Positions 10,349 to 21,433 of a stretch of DNA of 21,544 nucleotides are shown piece after piece. Each line of letters begins with the position of its first letter. Positions within the stretch are counted from its first letter, which is position 1. The position numbers and the translations under genes are program-made. The DNA comes from Perkinsus chesapeaki (taxonomy: Eukaryota > Perkinsozoa > Perkinsida > Perkinsidae), in contig JAAPAO010000446.1 of the NCBI GenBank assembly GCA_013115145.1, positions 1 through 21,544 on the forward strand, read 5' to 3'. Under the pieces are notes generated by a model. That model was given only the letters and a program-made list of their open reading frames with translations. It had not been told where the DNA came from and searched no databases.

Positions 10349-11598
10349 ATGACGCATCCGGTCATTCAAGACTCCCCTGTGAGGAAGAGTCCTCGCCATG
10401 ATGACGGCAGTAAAGTGGACCCCCAGAGCACCTTCGACTTCTATGGCGCCTGTTACGATGTGTCCCTCGATGGGAAAATAAGGGAGAGTCGACGTCTGCC
10501 CGTCAACGCTCCTGAGTAGCTGTTCATCATTGTATCTTATACTCTTTATCGGTTCCTCAGGCCGATGCCGTTCGAGACGGATCTGTTTAAGGGACACATC
10601 ATGGTCATGCACAAGCCGCCAGGTCCGGATGGTACTCCGTTCCGCTACTTGGAGTATCTCGGACCTAAACGGAGGTAAGCCTTGCAAACCCGCTACAGAG
10701 TTAAGTAGGTCCTTGTAGGCGCTGGGAGATGAGGTGGCAGGGTCAATTCAAAAAGGACGTCCCTCCTGATTTGCGCTTCGGCCTCGAAGTCGACAACGAT
10801 CCACCAGAGCTTGGTTTCGCTGCACGCACTCTGGTCCGGTTTCTTCTCAAAGTCGCGTCGCGCCTAGCAGAGGCTCGTGGTTCTCATTTATACTGCAACT
10901 ATGGAAATCAGCGCCACAGCGACTACGGTGCCACTTACTTCATGTTTCCTCTACAGTCGGCCGACACTGTCCTCGAGCACGATCCTAACGATCCCAACAT
11001 CCCCGAGATATGCACAAATGATCAACTGAAGGGAACTGTACCAATGGGTTACAAATTCAGAACTGATAAGGTGTACACATTTTGCTACTACTCCATGTAC
11101 TGTGATTTTGTTACATGGGACATCCGCAACGTATTTGGTGCGTCGGGCACTTGCTTGAAGTCTATGCTGGGCCCGCAGCCCTTCCGCATAGCATTGAAAG
11201 ATGCTGCTACTAACGAGTACTACATGAACATGCTGCTAGCCCATAGAACTTTGACTAGAGAGTGGGCAGCGTATTTTGAAAGTCAAGATGAAATCGAAAT
11301 GCAACGAGAGCACAGCGTTGCGAGCTTCTATTCCGCACTGAGCGGCAACGAATCCCCTAGAGTGTCCTACGTCCACACACTGAGTACACCGCCGACAAGA
11401 AGGTCAATCAGATCCCGCGTTTGGGAGTGGATATTCGTGCCATGTCTGGCATCTCGAAGGCAGCTCGCAGAACAGAGTTCCAGAGCCTGCCAGGAAATGG
11501 TCATGAACTCGTTGTCAACCAGCGGTGTGAGCAAGCCAGCGACTACCAGGCGTCGCCGCCGCCGTCGGCATCTGGCCAGGCTTGGGCAAAGGTGTTGA
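10349..11598 (+). CDS. DUF1769-like domain protein, paralogue B (3 exons)
   Basis: Exons 10349-10515, 10561-10674 and 10719-11598 join in phase to 386 residues. The ATG (MTHPVIQDSPVRK) follows an in-frame TAA. It is homologous to the gene at 4932-6319: FDFYGACYDVSL, FETDLFKG..MVMHK, GPKRRRWEMRWQG, PPELGFAARTLVRFLL, ADTVLEHDPNDPNIPE, VYTFCYYSMYCDFVTWD and GASGTCLKSMLGPQP all have counterparts there. The second intron (10675-10718) sits at exactly the same codon and phase as the only intron of paralogue A. The first (10516-10560) has no partner there. The basic C-terminus (TTRRRRRRRH) differs from A and could be a nuclear signal or simply disordered. Family resemblance to DUF1769 is from memory; function unknown. 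Confidence 0.88.
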
Positions 11599-11714
11599 AT
11601 TAACTGCATCATTCGACAGTGAAGCTTTCCTATTGTAGCTCGTACTATTGCTGCATGCTTGTTTTGGTGAAGACGTTCATGGGCCTGCAAGTGTTGTGTT
11701 CAAGTAAATAGCTA

Positions 11715-11925
11715 TCTCTTCGGGAGAGTGGGAAGAGGGCGACATTGCCTTGCAGCAATGTAGAGCAGTTGCTGGAGGCAAAGTCGCGAGCTAGGCGTCG
11801 ATACCTGAACGGATGAGTCAGTCACAAGACTCTATCACTGTGACGTGCCGACTGCAAGGCCGTCAGCTAAAGGTATCAGACACCTAGCTCCTCCCGAAAG
11901 AGACAAAAAAAATGTTGCCTTTTTT
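11715..11925 (+). ncRNA. Candidate structured RNA, class unknown
   Basis: The segment folds into a compact Y shape. An outer helix pairs 11715-11726 with 11891-11903 (12 pairs, one bulge). Arm 1 (11739-11787) stacks GCGAC/GTCGC, TGCCT/AGGCA and CAGCAA/TTGCTG around small internal loops. Arm 2 (11788-11890) closes with a long helix, 11788-11806 against 11871-11890. Arm 1 ends, arm 2 begins, arm 2 ends and the outer 3' strand begins with no unpaired bases between them. A run of six T (11920-11925) follows inside GCC-TTTTTT-GGC, which would suit RNA polymerase III termination on the plus strand. It has none of the diagnostic motifs of U6, U5, SRP or RNase P/MRP RNA that I could check by eye. Strand and class are inference. 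Confidence 0.45.
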
Positions 11926-11970
11926 GGCACAATACTGCTACAGCAGGATGAACCGGGAGGTTAGCGAGAA

Positions 11971-12039
11971 GCCCATGTGGTTACACTGGTGGCCTTGAAC
12001 CACTACTTGAACACAACCCTTGGCCGTCATCGCATGGGC
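11971..12039. repeat. Inverted repeat GCCCATG ... CATGGGC
   Basis: A perfect 7-bp inverted repeat (11971-11977 and 12033-12039) encloses 55 bp that contain a further small stem, GGTGG-CCTTGAA-CCACT. It lies 45 bp after the T-run of the candidate RNA. It could be part of a longer transcript, a terminator-like fold, or chance. Confidence 0.35.
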
Positions 12040-12384
12040 ACTCGCTCGCCCGTAATATATATATAGTTGTGCGACACATCTCTGGTGCGCAACGGACATG
12101 CTCTCCCTGCGATACGCGTATTTACTCTACACACAACAAGTTGTGCTCCGCATTAAATACGGGAAGAGAGGATGACATTATTCTTCCACTCAGTAGAGAT
12201 ATATCGCGATAGACGACTGTGCATTAACCCCCCGTACACTCAAGATGTGACGATCAAGAGGTGTAGGCGCATCTACATGACTGGTAACGCAAGGCGTGCA
12301 TCCTATAACAGCTGAAGGCCAAAAAGACTTAAAGTGGTGAATCATGCGAAGGTGTCAATAAGACATGTACAGTGACGATATTGG

Positions 12385-13689
12385 TCAAGACTTCCATATC
12401 ATCGTGGGAAGGCTTCCTTGGCCCAGGCTACCCGACTCATTAACATTCGTCTTGGAACTTTCCTCCAAAGCACTTTCTTTAACAGCAGAGTTGCTGTCAG
12501 TATTGTCCACAGTGCCGCCGCTGCCGCGTGCTCGACTAGGATGGCTGACTTCCCCTGGCCTTGATCGAGATGTCTTAGATCTGGCGCTTACGGGAGGCAA
12601 TGGCCTCACGTTGACAAACCTAGGTAAGACAGTTCTGCCTATTTCAGGGGGTTTCCTAATATGAAGTCTGTCCTCCGGTAGTAGCTCACGATCGAAGCTC
12701 CAGCTCTCAACCCGGCTGCTAGCAGAACGCTGACTAAGTCGGTCAACGCTGACGTGCTGCCGAGTGAGCTCTTCAGCCCTCTTTTGATCAATAGTGTGAC
12801 TCCGAGGCGCTTCGTGATGTTTCACGTGCAGTTGCTGCGGCTCAACTTCATCTGCGTGAATAAGTCGCCTGCCTGGTCGGCCAACGGACCACCGCTCTCG
12901 CCCCGCACCTCCACGGAACGACAAACCATCACCGGTGACTGCTGTTGGCGGCCGCACTTTTCTTCTCTTACCAAACACCCCTACAGCTTCGGGCAGAGAC
13001 ATATACGTGTTTGTCTCGACGCTGGAACTCTTGTGGTTGACGGGTAAAGCGTCATTCTCACCCGCTTGGCCGCCGGTAGTAAGCCGAAGGCTAGATTTTG
13101 GAGAGGCTCGCACGGTCTTATTCGCTTCTTTCGCAGACTTCTTTTTATTCGTAGACTTCGCTTCTTTCTTGGTCACTCGAGAGAATTCTGTCGCGCTATT
13201 TCTAGTAACTCTGCTCGTGACCTTTGCCATTCCTAGTCTTTGTCTCAGCAGCGCCGAACTACGATGCCACACTTCTGCTTCTATTTGCTCTCTCCGCCAG
13301 AAGGAAGTGTCCACCCGGGCCCCAGCATGCGATGAGGCATCTCTTGTGCTCCGTGGTGGCGGTGGTAGCTCCACAGCAGAGGCAGACGGTTCCAAATTAA
13401 CAATGTCCGCTGCCATTGGTATCGTAGTTCGCAATACAGGCGGTAACCGTTCGCTTTGTCCACCGCCTTCCTTCAGACCCCTTGGCTGAGCGTGCATGTT
13501 TGCTATACTTCTCACAATCTGACAGCAACATTGAATGGTACGTTGAAGACTGGTGTATCCTACTAATGACGATGAAGTCACAGGATGGCGCCTTGCCAGT
13601 CTCATCATGTCCGTTCCCCGAAGCGTTGGTAGCAAGTCTCTCACAGACTGACGCCGATGTCCAGAACCATCAGGTACACACATACCCAT
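12385..13689 (-). CDS. Basic low-complexity orphan protein (single 434-codon ORF)
   Basis: I do not recognise this protein. It is the longest uninterrupted frame in the window and needs no intron. The stop is TGA at 12385. Several in-frame ATGs exist; the first (13689, MGMCVPDG) is given, but an internal one (13498, MHAQPRGL) is equally possible because the first ~64 residues look less constrained. The middle is rich in Lys, Arg, Ser and Thr (KKEAKSTNKKKSAKEANK), typical of nuclear localisation or nucleic acid/microtubule binding. Short aromatic patches occur (FWRREQIEAEVWHRSSALL). The C-terminal ~80 residues are Ser/Asn/Glu-rich. No transmembrane segment or signal peptide is seen. Open frames on the opposite strand (12935-13489) are shadows of it. 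Confidence 0.65.
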   Translation of the reverse strand: MGMCVPDGSGHRRQSVRDLLPTLRGTDMMRLARRHPVTSSSLVGYTSLQRTIQCCCQIVRSIANMHAQPRGLKEGGGQSERLPPVLRTTIPMAADIVNLEPSASAVELPPPPRSTRDASSHAGARVDTSFWRREQIEAEVWHRSSALLRQRLGMAKVTSRVTRNSATEFSRVTKKEAKSTNKKKSAKEANKTVRASPKSSLRLTTGGQAGENDALPVNHKSSSVETNTYMSLPEAVGVFGKRRKVRPPTAVTGDGLSFRGGAGRERWSVGRPGRRLIHADEVEPQQLHVKHHEAPRSHTIDQKRAEELTRQHVSVDRLSQRSASSRVESWSFDRELLPEDRLHIRKPPEIGRTVLPRFVNVRPLPPVSARSKTSRSRPGEVSHPSRARGSGGTVDNTDSNSAVKESALEESSKTNVNESGSLGQGSLPTMIWKS

Positions 13690-13969
13690 TGGGAGGCTGA
13701 TAAACAGGGAGGGCCCATAGGGAGCTCAGCCACTCACTTACCTCTCTCCTGTGACATCGTAATGGAGCGCAAATCCGTCAACAAGGAGTTTGGGGGTGAA
13801 CCGGTGGCCGGCATAGTTCCGAAGATACCCTAACTCCATAATTGCGACGTAGTCTTTTCAAAGCCCTACTGCCCCGTTTCCCCAACTGGTGTCTTTTTCT
13901 CCTGAGCTTGCGTCGCTCCCATGCAGATAGGATGGATCCCAGCTGTGATAGATAGATAACGCTGCTCGC

Positions 13970-14991
13970 CTAAAAACAAGTGCACAATAGGCAAATCGAT
14001 GCTGGTATTCGTACTCTTATCCTCGCAGTGCTGATGGCACAGGAGAAGCGCCGTGACATCCTTTCAGAGTGATGATGACGAACATCAGAGCTCTCGAAGG
14101 CGACTAGCAGTGTATTCACCCATGAGTGACCAGAGCCAGAAGAGCTAGTCGATGCTCCATCTGAAAATGCCAAATATGAAAGAAGCATTCGATCGGTTAT
14201 TAACCTTCATCGCCCTCAGGTCCAGGGGAGGCAGCCGCCAGAGGGCGCTCGACATGGGAGGCGTTCTAGATGGTAGGCATAGTAGATGCGCTCGCACTAA
14301 CAACATACCTTCAATCTAGTCTGCTCCGCCAAGGCCAGCTGGGCCATCATGAGCGTGTTGAGCTGGGAATTGATAGTATTCCTGGAGCAACGGTATGGTG
14401 AGGTTGGCGGCCTTGTACATCCCTCACCTTATCTCTTCTTTATCTTGCATTTCCTCGATGGACGTTCTCCTCACCAGCATAGAACTGAAACGCACAAGCA
14501 AGATTTGTAGAACAAGGGTAGCCCTGGGATACGCTTCGGCCACCTGAATCGTCGTGCTCGGAATGACGAGCTATTCCGTCGTCGAGGTTTGTTCGAGGAG
14601 ACACCGGTCAGTTCGTCTCCCTGAGGTTCCACCCCTACAGCACCCCACCACTCATCGCGCTCACATTTTCCGTGCTTCGAACCGCGCTGATCTGACCTTC
14701 AACCCGCAGAGTCATCTGGAAGAGACCCTGGTCCACAGCCGTCAGATTTCGACGAGCAAGCAGGTGCTCGTGCCTTAGTAAGAAAGACAGTACGACATCT
14801 GTAACACACAGAGCGCAAAGACTCACTGTGAGGATTCCGCCCGCTGTTTGAAGATATGATCCTCTCGTCCTCCCCGATGGCCTGCATGAGTTCGTCGCTG
14901 CCGGCGTAATCCCCGCGCCTACGAGCCAGGTATCCACAAGTGAGTGAAACAATGTAAAACGATAAGGGGCAAGCAGTTGACTCTCATCCAT
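13970..14991 (-). CDS. Unrecognised multi-exon protein, start and end uncertain
   Basis: Codon-like frames join across GT-AG sites on the minus strand. They include an acidic stretch (GSDELMQAIGEDERIISS, about 14910-14850), VVLSFLLRHEHLLARRNL (about 14800-14745), MTLRVEG, a basic stretch NKPRRRNSSSFRARRFSS, LVRRTSIEEMQDKEEIRN, an alpha-helical INSQLNTLMMAQLALAEQ (about 14375-14320), and a Ser/Gly-rich end (DGASTSSSGSGHSW). The frame stays open to TAG at 13970, but the last ~55 codons look less protein-like. An ATG at 14991 (MDESQLLAPY) is the likely start, since the next gene upstream stops at 15080. The join between that start and the acidic stretch is unresolved: either an intron with acceptor near 14919 or read-through in another frame. 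I assign no function. Confidence 0.55.
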
Positions 14992-15079
14992 ATCTTCACA
15001 TACACACTATATATAGAGATAGAAGCTTCTAAAGCCTATATTTATTCAATCAGTGAATCGCAGATTCCAATCGATATTT

Positions 15080-18000
15080 CTAAAGATCATCCGCCCTTCC
15101 CGTGGAACCCGAAGGTCCTACTTCCTCGCGTTGTTTTCGTAGCCGTTCCATCCTAATCTCTTTAAACATGTCCTCCACCCTCTTCTTCCATTCGATATAC
15201 CGCAGTTCCTAACAGCGACACCTTCTACCCTAGATTTCGGGACCTATACCTCGTCCTCGTCCCTTTGTTGCCGCGTGCCCGGTGAGAGCGGCTCATCACT
15301 GCTGTCAACCTGCTTGAAATCATCAGTATGATCATCATCATCATCATCTGCCTGTATGAAGCGTGTGAGAGCTGGGCGATCTGATATCTAGGAAGGGAGG
15401 CCCATTGCATGCTAGCTCATTGATGGCACTCTATACGTCTGGCATTGGTTTCCTCAGCCGGGACTCGTCCACTGCGCGGCTGATCAACCTGTCAGTTCCC
15501 GAATCCCACTTGGCCACCTTAGAGAACATTGAAGCCGGTGACATAAGGGCTCCCACCTCCCCTAGCACGGTAGGTGCGGGACCTTTATGCCGAGTGGCTC
15601 TTTCTTGCTGTCTGGCTTCTGTTAGTATGGCACTCAGAGCATCTTCTAGGGATGTTCTGCCGGCCTCCTGAAGGGGAAAGAAATCGGGGTAAGGAGGACC
15701 CAGCTCTCATGCCTACCTCTACCGATCCGCTACTTCCAAGCCCCTCCTCTTTACCTACCACTACAGAGAGAACTGTCTGTCATTCGATCCTCTATTCTGA
15801 TACCTACCTTCTACTGTCGAGTCGGTGGCTTGATTCCCCATAAGAATCTCTCGGAGCCTGCGCCACTCTGACCGCAGCACTCCGGCTACCTAAACATCCA
15901 ACCATCACTGAGTTACCCTATGTCACACTCACCAACTGGCTCCTTGGGTCATGTGCGGTACTCTTCCTCTCGAGTATTCTCATTAGCTCTTCTATTACTA
16001 GCAATCTAGTCTTCGGGGCGAACTCCTTCAGCCGGTCTCGTAAGACCGGGAATCTGACCGCAAATAACCATACAGCATTGCTTCCCTTTATAGTGGTCAC
16101 TCCTTGCGCAGCTCCTCCTCGCTTCCCTTCTGCATCTCGACGATGAGATCTCCTAGCTGGTTGATCTCCAGGCCTAGGCGCTCGGCCGCCGCCACTAATA
16201 TCTCATTAACAGACGACCGTCTCCGCTTTCGGAGCCTCTGCACCAAACATCCGACTTCTACGGAGACGTCCCAGGGCCCACCTTATCAGGCCCTGAGGAC
16301 GCACTAGTGCCGAGGACACTGAAACTCCCTGGCTCCTCGCTGCTCTGCACAGTCTGACGCTCGGACTTTTTATCAGCGACATCAGGCTCACCAGCGGCCT
16401 CAGTTGCCAGTGCAGAGGAGGGGAGGGCAAGAGGCACCCCACTAACAACTGAGAGAAGTGCCGCTGGAGAGAGATGTAGAAGGCTAAGCTTACCTGCATC
16501 CTGGATATCTTCGAATGTATCAGCAGAAACATCCTCCGCCTGAGGGCCTTCAACAATCTCCTCTCTAATCTGAAGCTAGTCGGCGCTGCTATCTAGGAAC
16601 TATCCCTCAAGAGCTCCTTACTGCCCGAGCACTGGCGACTCTTTGCCTCCAGAAGTTACCAAGTCTGGCCACTGTGGACGCTCGCTCTGTCAACATGCCA
16701 TGCTCCTCAGTTAGGTCCTCTGGCTCAGATACTGCTCCTCCTCGCCCCCTCGCACCTGAGAAATACTCCTGTCCGAGCTACGGCCAACTGTGCTCGAATG
16801 ATTCCCAAGCGCCGCATTTCCGAGTAACTTCGTCGTTCGAGAGCCATTTTTAGGCAGACAGGCTGTGATGCCAAACTGACCTGCCATCCTGACGGCCGCT
16901 ACCACTGCTCTGCCGCCGCGCTTGAGCTTCTCCAAGGGACTCCTTACAACAGCGTAGAATACGTTAGCCCGGCGAAAAAGCTCTGATACCTTCCCCGGCC
17001 ACCCCTCGGTGTAGAGGGTGCCGTGAAGGAGCCCCATCGACTCACAGTGGCTCTGCTGCTTCTGCCGGCCGTCGAAGGTCTACCGCGGCTCAATTGGAGT
17101 TTAGGAATAAGCACCTGGAAGAGAAGTAGGGCGCCGCTGGGGGCCGATGACTGCACCTTCGACCTCCTCGGTGCACTCCTATCCATTATTCGACGGTAGA
17201 GGTCGTGAAGGGCAAAAGAAGCAATCTGAAAATGCATACAGTATTCAGACGCTCCTCTACTCCGCCCTCCTCTGCGAGCAAGTCGGACCTACCTCATTAG
17301 GTTCGAGGTCTATTTCATCGCTAAACATAGAAGGGTCTTCTAAGAGGCCATTGATCTGAGGAACACAGGCAATGTGACCACCGTGGATCTTCCAGACTTC
17401 TCAAGCGACTAGCTCACCTCCTCCTCCAGGTCACCTAACTGGTCCAACAGCATCGAATTAACATCACCAACTTGCAGTATTCGACCTTGGAGGTCCTCGT
17501 ATCTGACGAGGGTAATGAAATCACCAATGACGCAGCAGCAGCGAGAATAAGCTTCAACTCACTTCATGAAGAGGCGTTCTTGCTCTTCCCGCTCCTCTTG
17601 CTCGGGATCGGGCAGCAGCTCAGCTGCAGCGGCATCCTGGAAAGGACACTTGAGACCCATTCACCATCACAGGTTACTTGACCAAGTAACTCCCTCACGG
17701 TGGTCTGGTAGGATGGATAGGCGCCATAGAAGCGGTCTACTTTTGCAGGGAGGTGACGGAGCGCCTCCCGAACCTAAACGGGGCAATGATGTGGTAAGCA
17801 TGAAACTTTTTGCCAGTAGTCCAAAGAGCTCCCATCCCGACTCGGTGGTTGCGACGCTAGTTGTAGAACTATGCATTCAATGTGTCGCATACCATATGAA
17901 GAGGAGGAGGATGCTACTAGAGTAACGTACCAGAGAGCCAACCCAGAGACAACTGGAACTACGACGCTTGAATCGGGATATCTTGGCCTGTGTCCAACCT

Positions 18001-21000
18001 ACCTCAGTGACCTGCTCTTCCCATCGATGCTCTGGCGTTTGGCCTAGCATGTCTGCCGCACTCCTAAGCCATTCAACGCCGCCCATCACTTCACGATGGG
18101 CATAGCTGGCCTCCTTGATAGAGGTCTTGTGATGCGGCTGCAGTGGAATCTGCCACACAAACAGGCCTCTTATTGGTCCGGCAACTTCACAGCGCATTTA
18201 CATCATCCGGAACTCCAGGCTCCCTCGAGAGATAGGTCTGAACTTTATTGCTCAGTACAATACCCTTACGATGCACCATTGCCGCCAGAGTGTCGAACCG
18301 CCTCACTGCCTGCCACAACCGTGCCGATGGTCACAAGGCATTGTGTCGTAATCGAATACCTCCTCAAGTTTGGACTGCCGTGTTGCACGCTCCACAGTGG
18401 CCTCCTTGTATGCCAACCATACTTCATATGGCACAACGTGGCGTCTCCTCTCCACCGGCTTCCGGCAGCTGCTGCTGCTACTGCTCGGGGAACCGTCCAA
18501 CTGCTGCAAGAGCGGTGAGTTAGGGTCTAACTCGGCGAGTCTCTGAAGCTGTCGCATATCTCAGGAAGAGACCGCTGCTATCCTACACGCTTGGCATCCT
18601 CGACTCTCGCGGCCAAAAGGCCCTGGTCATGGCTGAACCGCCTTGACCGCCTTCGAGGCACGCCAAACTAAAACGATCGCATTGCAGCTGTCAAGAGGGG
18701 TCCTGTGTTTCTGCCGTTGACCTCGGATCCTATTTGCTCTTGGACCCTCTGCTCGAGTATTTCCCGCGTATGTGCTATCTTTTCCTCCAACGCCTCCTTT
18801 CGTGCCAGAAGTCGTTTGTCCTTCCTACTGGCAGCTCCCTGAGCCCGACCGATCAGCAAGGCCTCAGACACCGACGACGTTCACCTCTAGCGTACTCGCT
18901 CCTTCATCGGAATCGGACGCATCCGAGTCCGTCGAGGAGTACATAGCGGCCTAGCGAATGACCAGATGACTTGCGTAAATAGGATCTACTGCTGCTGGTT
19001 ACCAAGTTGCCAGTTCTGCTTTCTTCTTTTCGAAGCGCTGAGAGCTCCACTTGCCTGTCTGCTGCCACCTAATCGACAGTGAGCAGGCAGCCAGCAAGCT
19101 GAGATAGTCACCTTTGTCTCGTCTACCAGATTCTGGAAGGCTTCTTTCAAGTTCAACCCGTTGTCCCGGGACACCGACGCTCGCGATTTCTCAAGTAGAA
19201 GCGAGGCCTGAAGCAAGTTCGAATCATCTAGTCCGATGAGCAGCCTCTGATGTCACCCTTCTCTCCCTCCTAGCTTTAGCTGCTTTAGAATGACGTTTGA
19301 TTTTCGCGTACATCCCAGCAAGGTTCTTGTACAGCGAAAGGACATATGTGTGGATGGAGAGTTTAGCTATCGTGCTAGAATCTGCCAGAGCCTCGTTGAA
19401 GCTCGGTTCCTCCCGTAGGAGCATCCCTTCGTAGTGCTTTAATCGTCGCTCGGTGTACCGATGCCTAACAAAAGTACCGCCGCGTCAACCAAGTCTCTTT
19501 GGGGCCAGTAGAGGGTATATGCTAGCTTGAGATCCCGTTCACTGGACATGGCACCCCAACCCACAACCCTCTGCCCTTCCAAAGACTTCAGTATGATATA
19601 GTTCGACTGCTGAGATGTCCACCCGTCCTTTGTCTCACCTTGTTCCCATCGAACTCATATTCTCCAACACAGCTACATATTCATCAAAATTGCTAGTGTA
19701 GCTTTCCACTATGCGGCCTAGACGAACCTTGGCATATGCGGTCTCCCTCGCAGTGGCATCTCCACTTAGGGAAGTCCCTGCTCCTATACGTTTAGCGTCA
19801 AGCCATGACTCCTGACTGTTCTGGAGTCCTTGCCTAACTCCACGAGTAATACTAAATTCCATCAGCCGTGATGCTCACCTCCGAGTATCTTTCTTTCGCA
19901 CGCCCGGTTCATAGCCCATTGACTCTAGGCATGCCGTAGCGGCTTTCATTACAACCTTTGCCTGAGAGGTGGGGGGCATGCGCTCTCACGTGGCGAGATC
20001 AAGAGGCCCAACCTGCTCCTGTATGGTGGAAAAGTAGTGCAGTAACTCAACGACATCTTGCGAAGGTGGGCCTGAGATATTGGTACGTCTACCATAGCGC
20101 TGTGAGTGGTGATTACGTTTCACTTCCACCACAAGTGGTGCTTGTGCGTCCTCGTAGGAGGGGCCTGCAGCGTCTATTAATTAACTACTCTTATCACCGG
20201 AGTCCAACGCAGTTACTTTCTGGGAGGCTAACCAGAGGCTCGACGATTATATTCCGGATGCCGTACGATACTTCACTATCACACCCGTCTTCCTCAGAAC
20301 TGAAGGTTAAGGATACAGGAAGCCATCAAAGAAGGTCAATTGCTACTCGGCAAACCTCTCGAGTATGTCATGCACTATGTCCCTGTTGTTCGGATCACTG
20401 GCCGAATGCACCGTCCTGTAGATAAGCGGTATTGTTTCCCAGTCTGTACAGGGTACTATCACCTATTGCTAGTAGTCCACGGACACTCGTCGGTACCCCA
20501 AAGCAGCGCCTCTGCAAAGACCTGTCGGGACATCTCTACCGGGAAAGCTCTCTATGATGATTGCACCCTGTCGGGTTCGTCACCGTGCAATAGCCTCGTC
20601 AGCAAGGACATTGTAAACTCTGATCTCGCTATGGTCCCCGCGGACCTCGTTGCTTTGGATCTAACAAGCCTGAAGAACCACCGGTCCTTCCAAGAGACCA
20701 GGGCGGCGTCCATCACCTCGGGCTTGTGTGAGCGAGTAAGCTCCTTGACACCTTTGTACTGCTGAGCATGCAGGTCGGTCCGACCCAACCGCTTGCGAGG
20801 CGTGTGCTTGTAGATGGACCTAGTTCACGCGTGCTATCTGCGCCTTGCTCCATGCTCAGCTCACCGGAGCGCCCAAAAAGCGCTGGCTTCCGGGAACAGA
20901 TATAACCTTGTGTCTCTCTCATAGATGATAGGGTCACAAGACGATGGGGATGAGCGCCATCAGAAAACATTCAATACAACTGCGGCAACTGGTTCGAAAA

Positions 21001-21200
21001 CACGCTTCTTTCACCTCGGGAACGAAAAGCTTTTCCATTTGTTTTTGGATGATATCTTCACATTCTATCATATAGGCCAGCCTGCAACAAGCATTGTAAC
21101 CAGACTTAGTCAAATTAAAAGACCATTTGACCAAACCAGAGGATATACACTTTGTCAGGTGGATTTGCAAAGTTGCGCAGTTCTTTGAGGAAGTCCAAGT
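15080..21200 (-). CDS. Very large many-exon orphan coiled-coil protein (about 1,400 residues)
   Basis: More than 30 short exons on the minus strand join through GT-AG introns, mostly 41-70 nt, and nearly all keep frame without forcing. Traceable exons in order include 21200-21149 (FLKELRNFANPPDKV), 21081-21015, one from 20917 (LYLFPEASAFWALR), VMDAALVSWKDRWFFRL (~20720), SASDPNNRDIVHDILERF (~20400), SYEDAQAPLVVEVKRN (~20140), KVRLGRIVESYTSNFDEY (~19700), LSLYKNLAGMYAKIKR (~19320), EALEEKIAHTREILEQRV (~18780), VWLAYKEATVERATRQ (~18400), QEEREEQERLFMKYEDL (~17590), VNEILVAAAERLGLEINQL (~16190), LLVIEELMRILERK (~15990), an Asp run (~15340), and the last exon 15208-15080 ending RADDL. It alternates coiled coils with Ser-, Arg- and acid-rich linkers; no signal peptide, membrane helix or enzyme motif is seen. 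The 5' end is unresolved; ATG 21396 (MSQLDYFSESS) is a candidate start. A cytoskeletal or flagellar scaffold is a guess. Splitting into two genes remains possible. Confidence 0.68.
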
Positions 21201-21433
21201 CTCACAAGATAGGCAAGTCTGTGGGACCCGGACGACGTCTAGTGCTGTGTATCTACATAGTTGAGAGATAGCCTTCAGAGGAAGCTGGAGAAAGAACCTA
21301 ATGGGTGGTGTTGCCACACTGCTCTACCAACTTGATGCACTGGGGCCGAGCTGACTTGCAATTACTGCTTTCTGAAAAATAGTCCAGTTGGGACATTCTA
21401 AGTGACATAGGAGTCGCAGTAAGTGGGAGCGTG
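21201..21433. other. Unresolved 5' flank of the large minus-strand gene
   Basis: A minus-strand ATG at 21396 opens a 32-codon frame (MSQLDYFSESSNCKSARP, then CIKLVEQCG) that reads like protein and may be exon 1 of the large gene or a separate small gene. I could not find an in-phase join from it to the exon beginning at 21200. Confidence 0.35.

Larger units (their letters stand above)
11599..12384. other. Gene-free convergent region with folded segments
   Basis: This 786-bp interval lies between two converging genes. I see no exon with family resemblance. It holds the folded candidate RNA at 11715-11925, an inverted repeat at 11971-12039, and an AT dinucleotide run at about 12054-12066. The outer parts should carry the 3' UTRs of both neighbours. 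Confidence 0.55.

Noticed and set aside
11971-12039. Minus-strand tRNA suggested by a 7-bp acceptor-like stem and a TTCAAGG loop
   Set aside because: The T-arm-like stem has an A-C mismatch and is separated from the acceptor stem by ten bases; no D or anticodon arm can be drawn.
12935-13489. 184-codon open frame on the plus strand
   Set aside because: It lies fully antisense to the 434-codon minus-strand frame and has no family resemblance; treated as a shadow.
13762-13833. Short plus-strand frame starting MERKSVNKEFGG
   Set aside because: It has 23 codons, no adjoining in-phase exon on the plus strand and no recognised homologue.
19958-20765. Two overlapping plus-strand frames of 155 and 141 codons
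   Set aside because: The minus strand here carries several in-phase spliced exons of the large gene; the plus frames are their antisense shadows.
21149-21200. Dynein heavy chain fragment, from the ELRNFANPP motif
   Set aside because: The Asn-Pro-Pro pattern recalls the dynein stalk, but downstream exons do not continue with dynein sequence or any AAA motif.
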